Origin: UBA6244 sp965140775
GTDB lineage: Bacteria; Bacteroidota; Bacteroidia; Bacteroidales; F082
NCBI GenBank assembly: GCA_965140775.1
Contig: OZ223471.1
Location: 1,674,001 to 1,738,000 of the forward strand
Direction of reading: 5' to 3'
DNA length: 64,000 nucleotides
The position numbers were made by a program, and so were the translations under genes. The notes under the pieces are model-generated. The model did no database searches. It was not told the DNA's origin and was given only the letters and a program-made list of their open reading frames with translations. The stretch's first letter is position 1, and every line of letters begins with the position of its first letter. This document shows positions 23,783 through 32,608 of the stretch, piece by piece.

Positions 23783-26737
23783 ATGTACCTCAACACCCAC
23801 TCATACTACAGTCTTCGCTACGGCACCTATTCCATCGAAAAGTTGCTGGAAGAGGCTGTTGCCCTGGGGATAACGGTCATGGCCCTCACCGACATCAACA
23901 ACTCTTCGGCCATACCCGACTTTGTTCGTCTGGCCAAAGAAGCCCACATAAAGCCCGTGGCGGGGATGGAATTTCGCAATGGCGACCTGCCCTTGTTTGT
24001 TGGTATCGCCCACAACAACCACGGATTTATGGAATTAAACGATTTCATGACCGACATCAACCTGGGTGAGAAGGAGTTTCCCACAGGTGAGATGGAGGAG
24101 TTGCATCACGAATTTTCGGAGGTTTCCATTGTTTATCCTTACGGACTGCAACCCAAACGTCTGCTGCTTGCCAATGAATATATCGGGGTAAAACCCTCGC
24201 AGGTGAATTTTTTAATCAGAGAATCCTCCCGCGTACTGGACCGTATGCTGGTGTTGCAACCCGTTACCTTTGCCGATGAGGCTTCCTGGTATTTGCATAA
24301 AAACCTGCGGGCCATCCATCATAACCTGCTCTTAAGTCACCTGAAACCTCACATGTATGCTCCTGCAGACGAGATGTTTATTCCTCCCGGAGAGGTGAAA
24401 AATGCCTTCAGAAATTATCCCCAAATAATTGAAAATACCCTGAATCTGTTGGAATCATGTTCCATTGATTTTGATTATCAAAGTATTAAGAATAAGCAAA
24501 CCTTCACAGGAAGCCGTTCCGACGATAGGGTACTGCTGGAGAAATTGGCCATGGATGGTATGAAATACCGCTACAAACCCGGTGACAAAGTGGCCTTGAA
24601 ACGTGTTCGTGATGAACTGGAAATCATTCATCATCTGGGTTTTTCGGCTTATTTTCTCATTACCTGGGACATTATCCGCTATTCCATGTCGCGGGGATAC
24701 TATCATGTGGGGCGGGGCAGTGGTGCCAACAGTGTGGTGGCCTATTGTTTGAAAATAACGGACGTGAACCCCATCGAACTGGATTTGTATTTCGAACGGT
24801 TCATCAATCCCAAACGCAGCAGTCCACCGGATTTCGACATCGATTATTCGTGGAAAGATCGAACGGAAGTCCAGGACTATATTTTTAAGCGTTACGGACG
24901 AAAACATACGGCTTTTTTAGGTACTTCGGTCACCTTTAAGGGGAAGTCCATCTACCGCGAACTGGGCAAGGTACACGGTTTGCCCAAGGGCGAAATCGAC
25001 AGCCTTACCGCCAATCCCATGGCCGAATATGGTAAAAGCGAACTTACCCGGCACATCCATTCCATTGCCTTGATGATGACCGATTTTCCCAACCAACGCA
25101 GCATACATGCCGGTGGGATTCTGGTTTCGGAAGCGCCCATTACCGCCTACACCGCCCTCGACTTACCTCCCAAAGGATTTCCCACCACCCAATGGGATAT
25201 GTACGTGGCCGAAAGTATTGGTTTCGAGAAAATTGACATCCTCAGTCAGCGGGGAATCGGCCACATTAAAGAAGCCGTGGACATCATTCGTGACAACCGC
25301 GCTGTAGAAGTGGATGTGCATCAGGTGGAAAAGTTTAAACATGACCTCAGGGTACAACTGCAATTGAAAAAGGCCGAAACCAACGGATGCTTTTATATCG
25401 AAAGTCCGGCCATGCGGGGCTTGCTCAAAAAACTGCGATGCGACAACTACCTCACCCTGGTGGCGGCCAGTTCCATCATCCGTCCGGGTGTGGCACGCTC
25501 GGGTATGATGCGCGAATACATATTGCGTTTTCACGATCCTTCCAATGTGCGTTACCTCCATCCGGTGATGAAGGAACAGCTGGAAGAAACTTTTGGCGTG
25601 ATGGTATATCAGGAGGATGTGCTCAAGGTGTGTCACCACTTTGCGGGACTCGATTTGGCCGATGCCGACGTGTTGCGCCGTGCCATGAGTGGCAAGTTCA
25701 GGTCGAAGAGCGAATTTCAAAACATTGTGGACAAGTTTTTTAGCAACTGCAACGAACGTGGAATTCCTGAGGCTACCACCCGCGAGGTATGGCGACAAAT
25801 CGAGAGCTTTGCCGGCTACTCTTTTTCCAAGGCCCACTCAGCTTCTTATGCCGTGGAGAGTTTCCAAAGCCTGTACCTGAAAGCTTATTTCCCGCTGGAG
25901 TTTCAGGTGGCGGTAATCAATAATTTTGGCGGATTTTACCATACCTGGGTATATTTCTACGAAGCACGCCGTCAGGGTGGGTCACTCCATTTGCCTTGCG
26001 TGAACCGTAGTTTTGAGAAGACTTCCATCACGGGTACGGATATTTTTACCGGATTTGTGCATGTGGCACGTCTGGAAAACAAGCTGATGCAACAGTTGAT
26101 GGACGAACGTGGGCAAAACGGACCTTTTACCGATTTGGAAGATTTTATTCAGCGCATTAATCCGGGCATGGAGCAACTGATTTTACTTATCAGGATTGGC
26201 GCCTTTCGGTTTACAGGGAAAAGCAAGTCGCAGTTGCTGTGGGAGGCCCATTTGTTGCAAAAAACCAATAAACCCGTCCCCAAGAATCTACGCTTGTTTG
26301 AGTTGCGGGGCAAGCAGTACCGGTTGCCCGAGTTGGAGTACAACCCGTTGGAAGATGCCTACGACGAAATAGAATTGCTGGGTTTTCCGCTTACCATGAG
26401 TTATTTCGACCTGTTGCTGACCTCCTTTCGCGGTGAAGCGATGGCCGCCGACCTCGACAACAGGATAGGCGCAGTGGTGCGGATGGTGGGACTGTTGGTA
26501 ACCATCAAATATGTGAAAACCGTGAAAGGCGAACTCATGCATTTTGGCACGTTTACCGATGCTGCCGGTGAATTTTTCGACACCACCCATTTTCCTGATT
26601 CACTCAGGCAATACCCCTTTCGGGGACACGGCATTTACCTGATTTTGGGTAAGGTAGTTACTGAATTTGGCTATGCCTCTGTGGAAGTACGTAAAATGGC
26701 TAAGCTGGGAATGAAAAGCGACCCAAGAGCAGGGTAG
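23783..26737 (+). CDS. dnaE: Short DnaE-type polymerase III alpha subunit (probably error-prone)
   Basis: 984 residues, shorter than a replicative DnaE (about 1150-1500 in Bacteroidota). N-terminal PHP domain (NTHSYYSLRYGTYS, VMALTDINNSSAI), C-family palm with YYHVGRGSGANSVV and the catalytic PPDFDIDYSW (about 348-357), third Asp near GFEKIDILSQ, fingers with GVMVYQEDVL and FAGYSFSKAHSASYA, and a C-terminal OB-fold (GAVVRMVGLLVTIKYVKT). Pairing with a Y-family polymerase and a LexA-like repressor points to damage-induced synthesis like DnaE2 of ImuAB-DnaE2 systems, here with an active DinB-like partner. The replicative DnaE must be elsewhere. Confidence 0.9.
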   Translation: MYLNTHSYYSLRYGTYSIEKLLEEAVALGITVMALTDINNSSAIPDFVRLAKEAHIKPVAGMEFRNGDLPLFVGIAHNNHGFMELNDFMTDINLGEKEFPTGEMEELHHEFSEVSIVYPYGLQPKRLLLANEYIGVKPSQVNFLIRESSRVLDRMLVLQPVTFADEASWYLHKNLRAIHHNLLLSHLKPHMYAPADEMFIPPGEVKNAFRNYPQIIENTLNLLESCSIDFDYQSIKNKQTFTGSRSDDRVLLEKLAMDGMKYRYKPGDKVALKRVRDELEIIHHLGFSAYFLITWDIIRYSMSRGYYHVGRGSGANSVVAYCLKITDVNPIELDLYFERFINPKRSSPPDFDIDYSWKDRTEVQDYIFKRYGRKHTAFLGTSVTFKGKSIYRELGKVHGLPKGEIDSLTANPMAEYGKSELTRHIHSIALMMTDFPNQRSIHAGGILVSEAPITAYTALDLPPKGFPTTQWDMYVAESIGFEKIDILSQRGIGHIKEAVDIIRDNRAVEVDVHQVEKFKHDLRVQLQLKKAETNGCFYIESPAMRGLLKKLRCDNYLTLVAASSIIRPGVARSGMMREYILRFHDPSNVRYLHPVMKEQLEETFGVMVYQEDVLKVCHHFAGLDLADADVLRRAMSGKFRSKSEFQNIVDKFFSNCNERGIPEATTREVWRQIESFAGYSFSKAHSASYAVESFQSLYLKAYFPLEFQVAVINNFGGFYHTWVYFYEARRQGGSLHLPCVNRSFEKTSITGTDIFTGFVHVARLENKLMQQLMDERGQNGPFTDLEDFIQRINPGMEQLILLIRIGAFRFTGKSKSQLLWEAHLLQKTNKPVPKNLRLFELRGKQYRLPELEYNPLEDAYDEIELLGFPLTMSYFDLLLTSFRGEAMAADLDNRIGAVVRMVGLLVTIKYVKTVKGELMHFGTFTDAAGEFFDTTHFPDSLRQYPFRGHGIYLILGKVVTEFGYASVEVRKMAKLGMKSDPRAG

Positions 26738-26972
26738 GTGGGTGAAGGGGAGAAGTGTCTCGACCTGAAATAGGTTGACATAAAAAGTAAACAAATTTCA
26801 GGACGAGTTAAAGTCTTCAGGAGGAAGTAGTGAGAAAAAACACGAATACCGTATCATGCTAACAACCAAGAGTTTGAACGTTTGCCCCGAAAGCCTTCGA
26901 GGTTGAACTTTGGAACTTAAAAGCTGGATCGTGGAAGTAGGTAGTAAAGAGTGTGACGTCACCGGCAAAAAT

Positions 26973-27038
26973 AGCCCGTAGGGCACTAATATCCATAATA
27001 AATCAAAAGCGCCAATCCATTTGTCCGTAGGACATTAA
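26973..27038. repeat. 66-bp dispersed repeat, copy A
   Basis: Begins AGCCCGTAGGGC and ends GTCCGTAGGACATTAA; both ends contain an 11-bp near-palindrome (GCCCGTAGGGC, GTCCGTAGGAC). The centre reads ACTAATATCCATAATAAATC. It is followed by GGGAGTCGGG, as in the copy at 50097. Confidence 0.75.
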
Positions 27039-27171
27039 AGGGAGTCGGGAAAATGAAACCAACAGACCAAGTTGTCGAAAGTGATGACAGAGGGACAAGG
27101 CAAAAGGTAAAAGTGCCAAGTGACGAAAGTGACGCAGTGAGCCCAAGCAATCGAATTTCCTTCGTGCATTA

Positions 27172-27247
27172 CTCTGTGTTCTTCGTGTCTCCGTGGTGCA
27201 ATTTTTTGCGGGTTTATATTCACCACGAAGGCACAGAGGACACGGAG
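27172..27247. repeat. Imperfect inverted repeat, 27-nt arms
   Basis: Left arm 27172-27198 (starts CTCTGTGTTCTTCGTG, ends CCGTGGTG) is matched, with several mismatches, by the reverse complement of 27221-27247 (starts CACCACGAAGG). It resembles widespread bacterial repeats of the 'CACCACGGAGACACGGAG' kind. No gene. Confidence 0.6.
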
Positions 27248-27595
27248 TAGAGGTGACGGAGTGACGGAGTGAGTCAACGGCCAATACCAACAGCCCCAAC
27301 GGAGGCACGACTGAAATATCTCTCGGCAAGAACAACATTCGGCGACCCGCCACCACAATGGAGTGCCCATTTCTCAGGAGATTTGGCTTTGCCGAACTCG
27401 CGTTTCTCCTCCTCCGGCGTCGAAATGCTAGGCATGATTTTGAAGTGCCGGCATTCACCATCGTCACCCTTTCACCCCCTCATTCCCCACTTTCACCCGC
27501 TCTATTCTGAAGTTCACAGGTTTTTAGCTGACAAGCGCCGGTTGTTGAAGTAGTTTTGTTTCATAAATCATTACAAATCAATAAATATTACAACC

Positions 27596-27973
27596 ATGAA
27601 ATCATTCATCTTATCCATCGCTCTGGTAGCCATAACCACCTTTTCGTTTGCACAAAACGCACGCGATATCACATCACAGGCCGACGACTATATTTCAAAC
27701 GACCTGAGAGCCAGCATCTCACTCGACAACAACGCTCTGGTCAACGTTAAAGTTGCCAAAATCCGTGGCGACAAAGTTAAAATCAGGGTAAAGGAAAACA
27801 ACAAAGTTTTGTACCAAAACAGTTATCGTCCTTACGCACTGGTTGACATTCAATACGATATCAGTCAGTTCCCTGCCGGAAAATATACTTTCGAAATCAT
27901 CAAAAACAAAGAAGTAGTGTATTCCAATATAATCGACTATCCAAAAACTACCGACCTGATGGTTCAGCAGTAA
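27596..27973 (+). CDS. Small secreted protein, paralogue of the 49519 gene
   Basis: 125 residues with a signal peptide (MKSFILSIALVAITTFSFAQ). The mature part is a predicted small beta-sandwich with NDLRASIS, NALVNVKVAKIRGDKVKIRV, NKVLYQNSY, YDISQFPAGKYTFEI. It resembles DUF3244-type Bacteroidota proteins, whose function is unknown. A second copy is at 49519-49896 and shares most of these blocks. It stands alone between repeat-rich gaps and has its own terminator, so it is monocistronic. Confidence 0.7.
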   Translation: MKSFILSIALVAITTFSFAQNARDITSQADDYISNDLRASISLDNNALVNVKVAKIRGDKVKIRVKENNKVLYQNSYRPYALVDIQYDISQFPAGKYTFEIIKNKEVVYSNIIDYPKTTDLMVQQ

Positions 27974-28004
27974 CGACCTTGCATTTGTACATTATTTGCA
28001 TCTT

Positions 28005-28044
28005 ACCTCCCGATGATTAAGCACGTCGGGGGGTTCTTTTTTTT
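28005..28044 (+). terminator. Intrinsic terminator of the small secreted protein gene
   Basis: ACCTCCCGA (28005-28013) pairs, with one G-T, with TCGGGGGGT (28026-28034), followed by a T-rich run to 28044. Confidence 0.8.
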
Positions 28045-28075
28045 AGGCACCTACCTTAGCACATCTTCTACCCCT

Positions 28076-28250
28076 GATCCATTGATCCCATTGATCCATT
28101 GATCCCACTGATCCACTGATCCCATTGATCCATTGATCCCATTGATCCATTGATCCCACTGATCCCCTGATCCATTAATCCCATTGATCCACTGATCCCC
28201 TGATCCACTGATCCATTGATCCCACTGATCCATTGATCCAATTGATCCAT
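28076..28250. repeat. GATCC-based tandem repeat (about 21 units)
   Basis: Alternating 8- and 9-bp units GATCCATT and GATCCCATT or GATCCCACT run without interruption for 175 nt, with about 20 GATC sites. The array ends exactly at the -33 TTG of the next promoter. Open frames across it (Asp-Gln-Trp rich on the minus strand) are repeat artefacts. Confidence 0.9.
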
Positions 28251-28281
28251 TTGGTAATTAACCTGCCTAAAACTATCTTTG
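28251..28281 (+). promoter_or_regulatory. Promoter of the BASS transporter gene
   Basis: TTG (28251-28253), exactly 20 nt, TATCTTTG (28274-28281), a perfect Bacteroidota promoter. The ATG at 28287 is only 5 nt past the -7 box, so transcription would start at or next to the start codon (leaderless mRNA). Confidence 0.65.
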
Positions 28282-28286
28282 CCGTC

Positions 28287-29243
28287 ATGTTTGAATCGCT
28301 TAACGCCCTGGAACATGTCAGGTTGAACTTTAGCCAGGAAGGTTTACATTTTCTGAATATCGCGCTGGCCATCATCATGTTTGGGGTGGCACTCTCCATT
28401 CACGTGGACGATTTCCGTCAGATTGTTGCCCGTCCAAAACCGGCCATTGTAGGATACGTTGCACAATTTTTCCTGCTTCCGGCATTCACGTTTCTCCTGG
28501 TAATTGCCGTAGATGTACCGCCCTCTGTGGCTTTGGGGATGATTCTCGTGGCAGCTTGTCCGGGTGGTAACATTTCCAACTTTCTATCGTCACTGGCTCA
28601 GGGCAATACAGCTTTGTCGGTTACCCTCACCGCGTTGGCTACCCTTTCGGCCATCTTTATGACGCCATTCAATTTTGCCCTGTGGGGAGGATGGTATGTT
28701 CGGTATTACAACAATCATGGGGGCAATTTTCTGCGTCCGTTGGAAATAGAACCCATGCAAATGTTTATCACGGTGTTCATCATTCTGGGAATTCCGGTGA
28801 TTTTAGGCGTGTTGGTGGCACGCTTTTTTCCTTTGACCACCAAAAAAATTATCAAACCCATCAAACAGTTCTCCATACTCTTTTTTCTGATTATCGTGGT
28901 GGTGATGCTCAAAAACAACCTGAATCAATTTTTCGACAGCATTCACCTGATATTTGTTATCGTCCTCATTCATAACGCATTGGCACTCGGTGTAGGGTAT
29001 TCTTTTTCCAGTTTGTTCAGAACCAGCCGTAAAGATCGTCGGGCCATCACCATCGAAACGGGCATTCAAAACTCCGGACTGGCACTGGCTTTGATGTTCA
29101 ATCCCAAAATTTTTCCCTCCGACTTTGAATTGGGAGGAATGGCCGTAATTGCTGCCTGGTGGGGTATCTGGCATATTATTTCAGGATTGATTATGGCCGG
29201 CATATGGGGACGGAAATCGCTGACTAAACCAATAGAAACCTGA
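28287..29243 (+). CDS. Bile acid:sodium symporter (BASS) family transporter
   Basis: 318-residue inner-membrane protein with nine to ten hydrophobic helices. Family motifs: ALSIHVDDFRQI, GMILVAACPGGNISNFLSSLAQG (the crossover region with sodium-site residues) and AITIETGIQNSGLALALMF. BASS members carry bile acids, pantothenate, pyruvate or other organic anions with sodium; the substrate is not assigned. ATG 28287 is chosen; an earlier TTG lies inside the tandem repeat. The acyltransferase gene follows after 4 nt. Confidence 0.87.
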   Translation: MFESLNALEHVRLNFSQEGLHFLNIALAIIMFGVALSIHVDDFRQIVARPKPAIVGYVAQFFLLPAFTFLLVIAVDVPPSVALGMILVAACPGGNISNFLSSLAQGNTALSVTLTALATLSAIFMTPFNFALWGGWYVRYYNNHGGNFLRPLEIEPMQMFITVFIILGIPVILGVLVARFFPLTTKKIIKPIKQFSILFFLIIVVVMLKNNLNQFFDSIHLIFVIVLIHNALALGVGYSFSSLFRTSRKDRRAITIETGIQNSGLALALMFNPKIFPSDFELGGMAVIAAWWGIWHIISGLIMAGIWGRKSLTKPIET

Positions 29244-29247
29244 CCTC

Positions 29248-30591
29248 ATGAAAAAAGTGGAGAACCATTCATGGGGCTACGCCCTGCTCAAAGTATTCGC
29301 ATACATCCCCTTTCGCACCACAAACCGACAATATCTTGTCAATGGTTTGGATAACATCCCACGCAACCTACCCGTCATTTTTGCACCCAATCACCAAAAT
29401 GCCCTGCTCGACCCATTGGCCATCCTGTTTGCCTCCTCCATCCAACCCGTTTTTCTGGCCAGGGCCGACATCTTTAAGAATAAATGGATCGCCAAAATCC
29501 TGTATTTCTTAAAGATACTGCCCGTTTACCGCATCCGCGACGGAAAAGACACCCTGTCCAAAAACGAGGATGTATTTGAAGATGCTGTGCGCATACTCCA
29601 AAACAACAAAATGCTTTGCTTGTTTCCCGAGGCATCGCACATAGGCATGAAAAGTATGCTTCCGCACAAAAAAGCCATTCCGAGAATTGTGTTTATTGCC
29701 GCCGAAAAAACGAACTATACACTTGATATACAAATTGTTCCGGTAGGAATTAATTACAGCAGTTATTATGGCTTTCGCCGGAAGGTGACCGTCAATTTCG
29801 GAAAACCTTTGCAATCCAAAACCTATTATCCCTTACTGAAAGAGGAAGGCGAAACCAAAGCATCCATCCAACTGCGCGACGACATTTTTGAGGCCATTCG
29901 ACCTTTGGTGGTGCATGTGCCCGATAAATCCACCTATGTACTTTTCGAAGAGGCTTTTGCCATGGCTGCATCGATTCAGCATCTTCCGATTTCCAACAAT
30001 CCGAAAGATTTCGTTCCTCGGGAGCAATTTCTGACCCAAAAAATTGAGCACCATCTCCAAAAATATCCTCCTGACAAGGCACTTTGGGTTGACAAAGCCA
30101 CCCAGTATCAATCGCTTAAAAAACAACTGAAAATCAACGAGGAATCCTTATCCAAACCACAAGATGGATATACCAAGCTCATTGTCAAAATCATTCTGAT
30201 CATCATCGGATTACCCCTTTCACTTTGGGGTGCAATTTCCAACGGATGGCTCTATTTCCTTACACGATATCCCTACCGAAAAGCCATCAACGACCCTCAG
30301 TTTTACAGTTCTGTATCCTATGTCCTTAGTCTGGCATTGTTCCCTTTGTGGTTTGTGTGTGAATACTTTATCCTTGAATCCATACTCCGGTCCGGAATGA
30401 TTTCGTTGGGTTTAATTCTTCTCTCCATCCCGGGAGGAATCATGGCCTGGGAAACGGGACAATTTCTTCTTGGCATTTTGAATAGAGTTGGAAACTATCG
30501 GTTTTCACAAAAAAAATCAGACAAATTTGAGAGGTTGATGTCGTTACGAACCGAATTACTCGGCTTTTTCCAACAAGCCGTCAACGATTAG
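29248..30591 (+). CDS. PlsC-like lysophospholipid acyltransferase
   Basis: 447 residues. The acyltransferase domain lies in the first 230 residues: APNHQNALLDPLAI (NHx4D motif), LARADIFKN, FPEASHIG (FPEG-like block) and VGINYSSYYGFR. C-terminal hydrophobic helices (about 305-420) anchor it to the inner membrane. Enzymes of this group acylate lysophosphatidic acid or other lipids. It is longer than PlsC (about 240) because of the membrane part, a form frequent in Bacteroidota. Starts 4 nt after the BASS gene, so co-transcribed. Confidence 0.85.
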   Translation: MKKVENHSWGYALLKVFAYIPFRTTNRQYLVNGLDNIPRNLPVIFAPNHQNALLDPLAILFASSIQPVFLARADIFKNKWIAKILYFLKILPVYRIRDGKDTLSKNEDVFEDAVRILQNNKMLCLFPEASHIGMKSMLPHKKAIPRIVFIAAEKTNYTLDIQIVPVGINYSSYYGFRRKVTVNFGKPLQSKTYYPLLKEEGETKASIQLRDDIFEAIRPLVVHVPDKSTYVLFEEAFAMAASIQHLPISNNPKDFVPREQFLTQKIEHHLQKYPPDKALWVDKATQYQSLKKQLKINEESLSKPQDGYTKLIVKIILIIIGLPLSLWGAISNGWLYFLTRYPYRKAINDPQFYSSVSYVLSLALFPLWFVCEYFILESILRSGMISLGLILLSIPGGIMAWETGQFLLGILNRVGNYRFSQKKSDKFERLMSLRTELLGFFQQAVND

Positions 30592-30646
30592 TTTTTGCAA
30601 TACGATCCTTTCTTGTTTTGATTTTTCTTATCTTTATAAAAAAAAT

Positions 30647-32527
30647 ATGGCCCGAAATCTACTTCTTACCCTGTTGGCATGTCTTGGCTTGGCATCGTTG
30701 CATGCGCAAAACCCGCACCTGTTCGCCCAATCATATCCCTCCACTTTGGTAACCGATCCACCCAATCAATACAATGATTACTTTGCAGGCGCAGGTGCTT
30801 GCCTCCAATGTCACAACACACAGGTAAACGAGCAGGGAGCCTCCGTGGCCATTGTCAACGACTGGCGTTCGACCATGATGGCCAATTCGTCGAAAGACCC
30901 ATTTTGGCAAGCCAAGGTATCCCATGAAATTTTGGTTAATCCGCAATATGCCAACGAAATACAAACAGTTTGCACCCGCTGTCATGCCCCCATGGGCAAT
31001 ATCAATGCCTTAAACAATGGTGCCGACCACTATACTTTGGAGGAGATGAGGGCCGATGCTCTGGGCATGGATGGCGCTTCGTGTACCGTATGTCATCAGA
31101 TAACGGCTGCTTCCATGGGCAATTCGTCGGGAAATTTTTTGATTGGCAATAAGCAAATTTACGGACCCTACCCCACACCATTTTCCAACCCTATGATCAG
31201 CAATACCGGATACACTCCGGTGTATAGTCAGCACATTCGCGACAGCCGCGTTTGTCAATCATGCCACACACTCATTACCAATCCGTTGGATTTGAACGGT
31301 GTACCCACAGGTGGCGAATTTGTGGAACAATCTCCCTACGAAGAATGGAAGAATTCCGATTATCCCGGCGAAGGCACCTCCTGTACTACCTGTCATCTGC
31401 CTGAAATTCAGGACGTGGTGAAAATTAGCTCCATGCCGCCTTTTCTCGATGGCCGAACACCCTATGGACTGCATCACCTGGTGGGAGGAAATGTGTTTAT
31501 GCTGAAACTGCTAAGAAACAATATCGATGAACTGGGCATTACCGCCGATGACGTACAGTTCGACAGCACCCTTGCCCGAACCTATCAAAATCTTCAGCTA
31601 AAAAGTCTGGAACTCAACCTGACAGAAACCTCCCGTACCAACGACACCTTGTACATCAACATGCAATTGACCAATCTGGCAGGTCACAAATTGCCCACCT
31701 CCTACCCCAGCAGGCGTTTGTATGTGGAATTGTTTGCCATAAATCAGGCCGGAGACACCATTTTCCACAGTGGAAAAACAGATCAGCATTTCAATTTAAT
31801 TGCCGAAAACGCTGATTTCGAACAGCATTACAACCTCATTAACCGGGCTGACCAAGTACAAATCTACGAGATGGTGATGGGCGACGTAAATGGCGACCTG
31901 ACCACCGTGCTCGAACGGGCAGCCATTCATCTGAAAGACAATCGGATACCTCCCAAAGGATTCACCACAAGTCACCCCGGCTACGACACCACAAAAATTG
32001 TTGGTCAGGCACTCAACGATCAGGATTTTAACAAATCGGACAACATACAGGGTACGGGAAGCGACATCATCCATTACCACATTCCGATCGAAAATTATGC
32101 AGAAGATATTTCCATCACAGGAAGGGTGTATTACCAAACTGTGAGCAATAAGTGGTTGGAGCATATGTTTTCTTACACAAGCTTTGAAATCGATCGATTT
32201 AAAACCATGTACGAAGAAACAGACAAAACGCCTGTGCTTATGGGAAGTCAATCGTTGGTCAGTTTGTTTACCCAAACGCCCACATCCAACGACATTTCTA
32301 TCCGGATTTTCCCCAATCCATCGCATGGAAACCTGACGATTGAAAGCAAATGGGAGGTGTTGTCGTATGAGATTTATACCGTAGATGGTACTTTAATTGA
32401 AAAATCGGAGAACCCGAACCAAGACCTGAGAAGGCTGACCATTTCCATGTCGGGACATGCCGGACTACATTTTTTGGTGCTTCATGGAGCGGAACAGAAA
32501 TTCATTGGGAAAGTATTGATTTACTGA
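30647..32527 (+). CDS. T9SS-sorted pentahaem c-type cytochrome
   Basis: 626 residues. Signal peptide (MARNLLLTLLACLGLASLHAQ) and five CxxCH haem sites: CLQCH, CTRCH, CTVCH, CQSCH and CTTCH, all in the first 255 residues. A beta-rich middle (about 315-535) follows and the C terminus is a type A T9SS sorting domain (IRIFPNPSHGNLTIES to GKVLIY). The protein should therefore cross the outer membrane and be anchored on, or released from, the cell surface. Electron transfer outside the cell, or cytochrome c554-like chemistry, is plausible. No cytochrome partner or reductase genes are near it. Confidence 0.88.
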   Translation: MARNLLLTLLACLGLASLHAQNPHLFAQSYPSTLVTDPPNQYNDYFAGAGACLQCHNTQVNEQGASVAIVNDWRSTMMANSSKDPFWQAKVSHEILVNPQYANEIQTVCTRCHAPMGNINALNNGADHYTLEEMRADALGMDGASCTVCHQITAASMGNSSGNFLIGNKQIYGPYPTPFSNPMISNTGYTPVYSQHIRDSRVCQSCHTLITNPLDLNGVPTGGEFVEQSPYEEWKNSDYPGEGTSCTTCHLPEIQDVVKISSMPPFLDGRTPYGLHHLVGGNVFMLKLLRNNIDELGITADDVQFDSTLARTYQNLQLKSLELNLTETSRTNDTLYINMQLTNLAGHKLPTSYPSRRLYVELFAINQAGDTIFHSGKTDQHFNLIAENADFEQHYNLINRADQVQIYEMVMGDVNGDLTTVLERAAIHLKDNRIPPKGFTTSHPGYDTTKIVGQALNDQDFNKSDNIQGTGSDIIHYHIPIENYAEDISITGRVYYQTVSNKWLEHMFSYTSFEIDRFKTMYEETDKTPVLMGSQSLVSLFTQTPTSNDISIRIFPNPSHGNLTIESKWEVLSYEIYTVDGTLIEKSENPNQDLRRLTISMSGHAGLHFLVLHGAEQKFIGKVLIY

Positions 32528-32608
32528 GTCTTTTCAATGCTTACCGAACCCATTTAAACCATAACCAAATAGAAAGCAAATTAGGCGCTAAGTCCGGAAA
32601 GTGCCCCA

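Larger units (their letters stand above)
26738..27595. other. 858-nt intergenic region rich in repeats
   Basis: No gene is supported. It holds one copy of the 66-bp dispersed repeat (26973-27038) and an imperfect 27-nt inverted pair (27172-27198 with 27221-27247, CTCTGTGTTCTTCGTG... type). Short open frames here are made of repeat sequence. A -7-like TAGTTTTG (27551-27558) precedes the next gene. Confidence 0.6.

Noticed and set aside
28051..28399. Minus-strand Asp-Gln-Trp-rich ORFs
   Set aside because: Pure translation of the GATCC tandem repeat.
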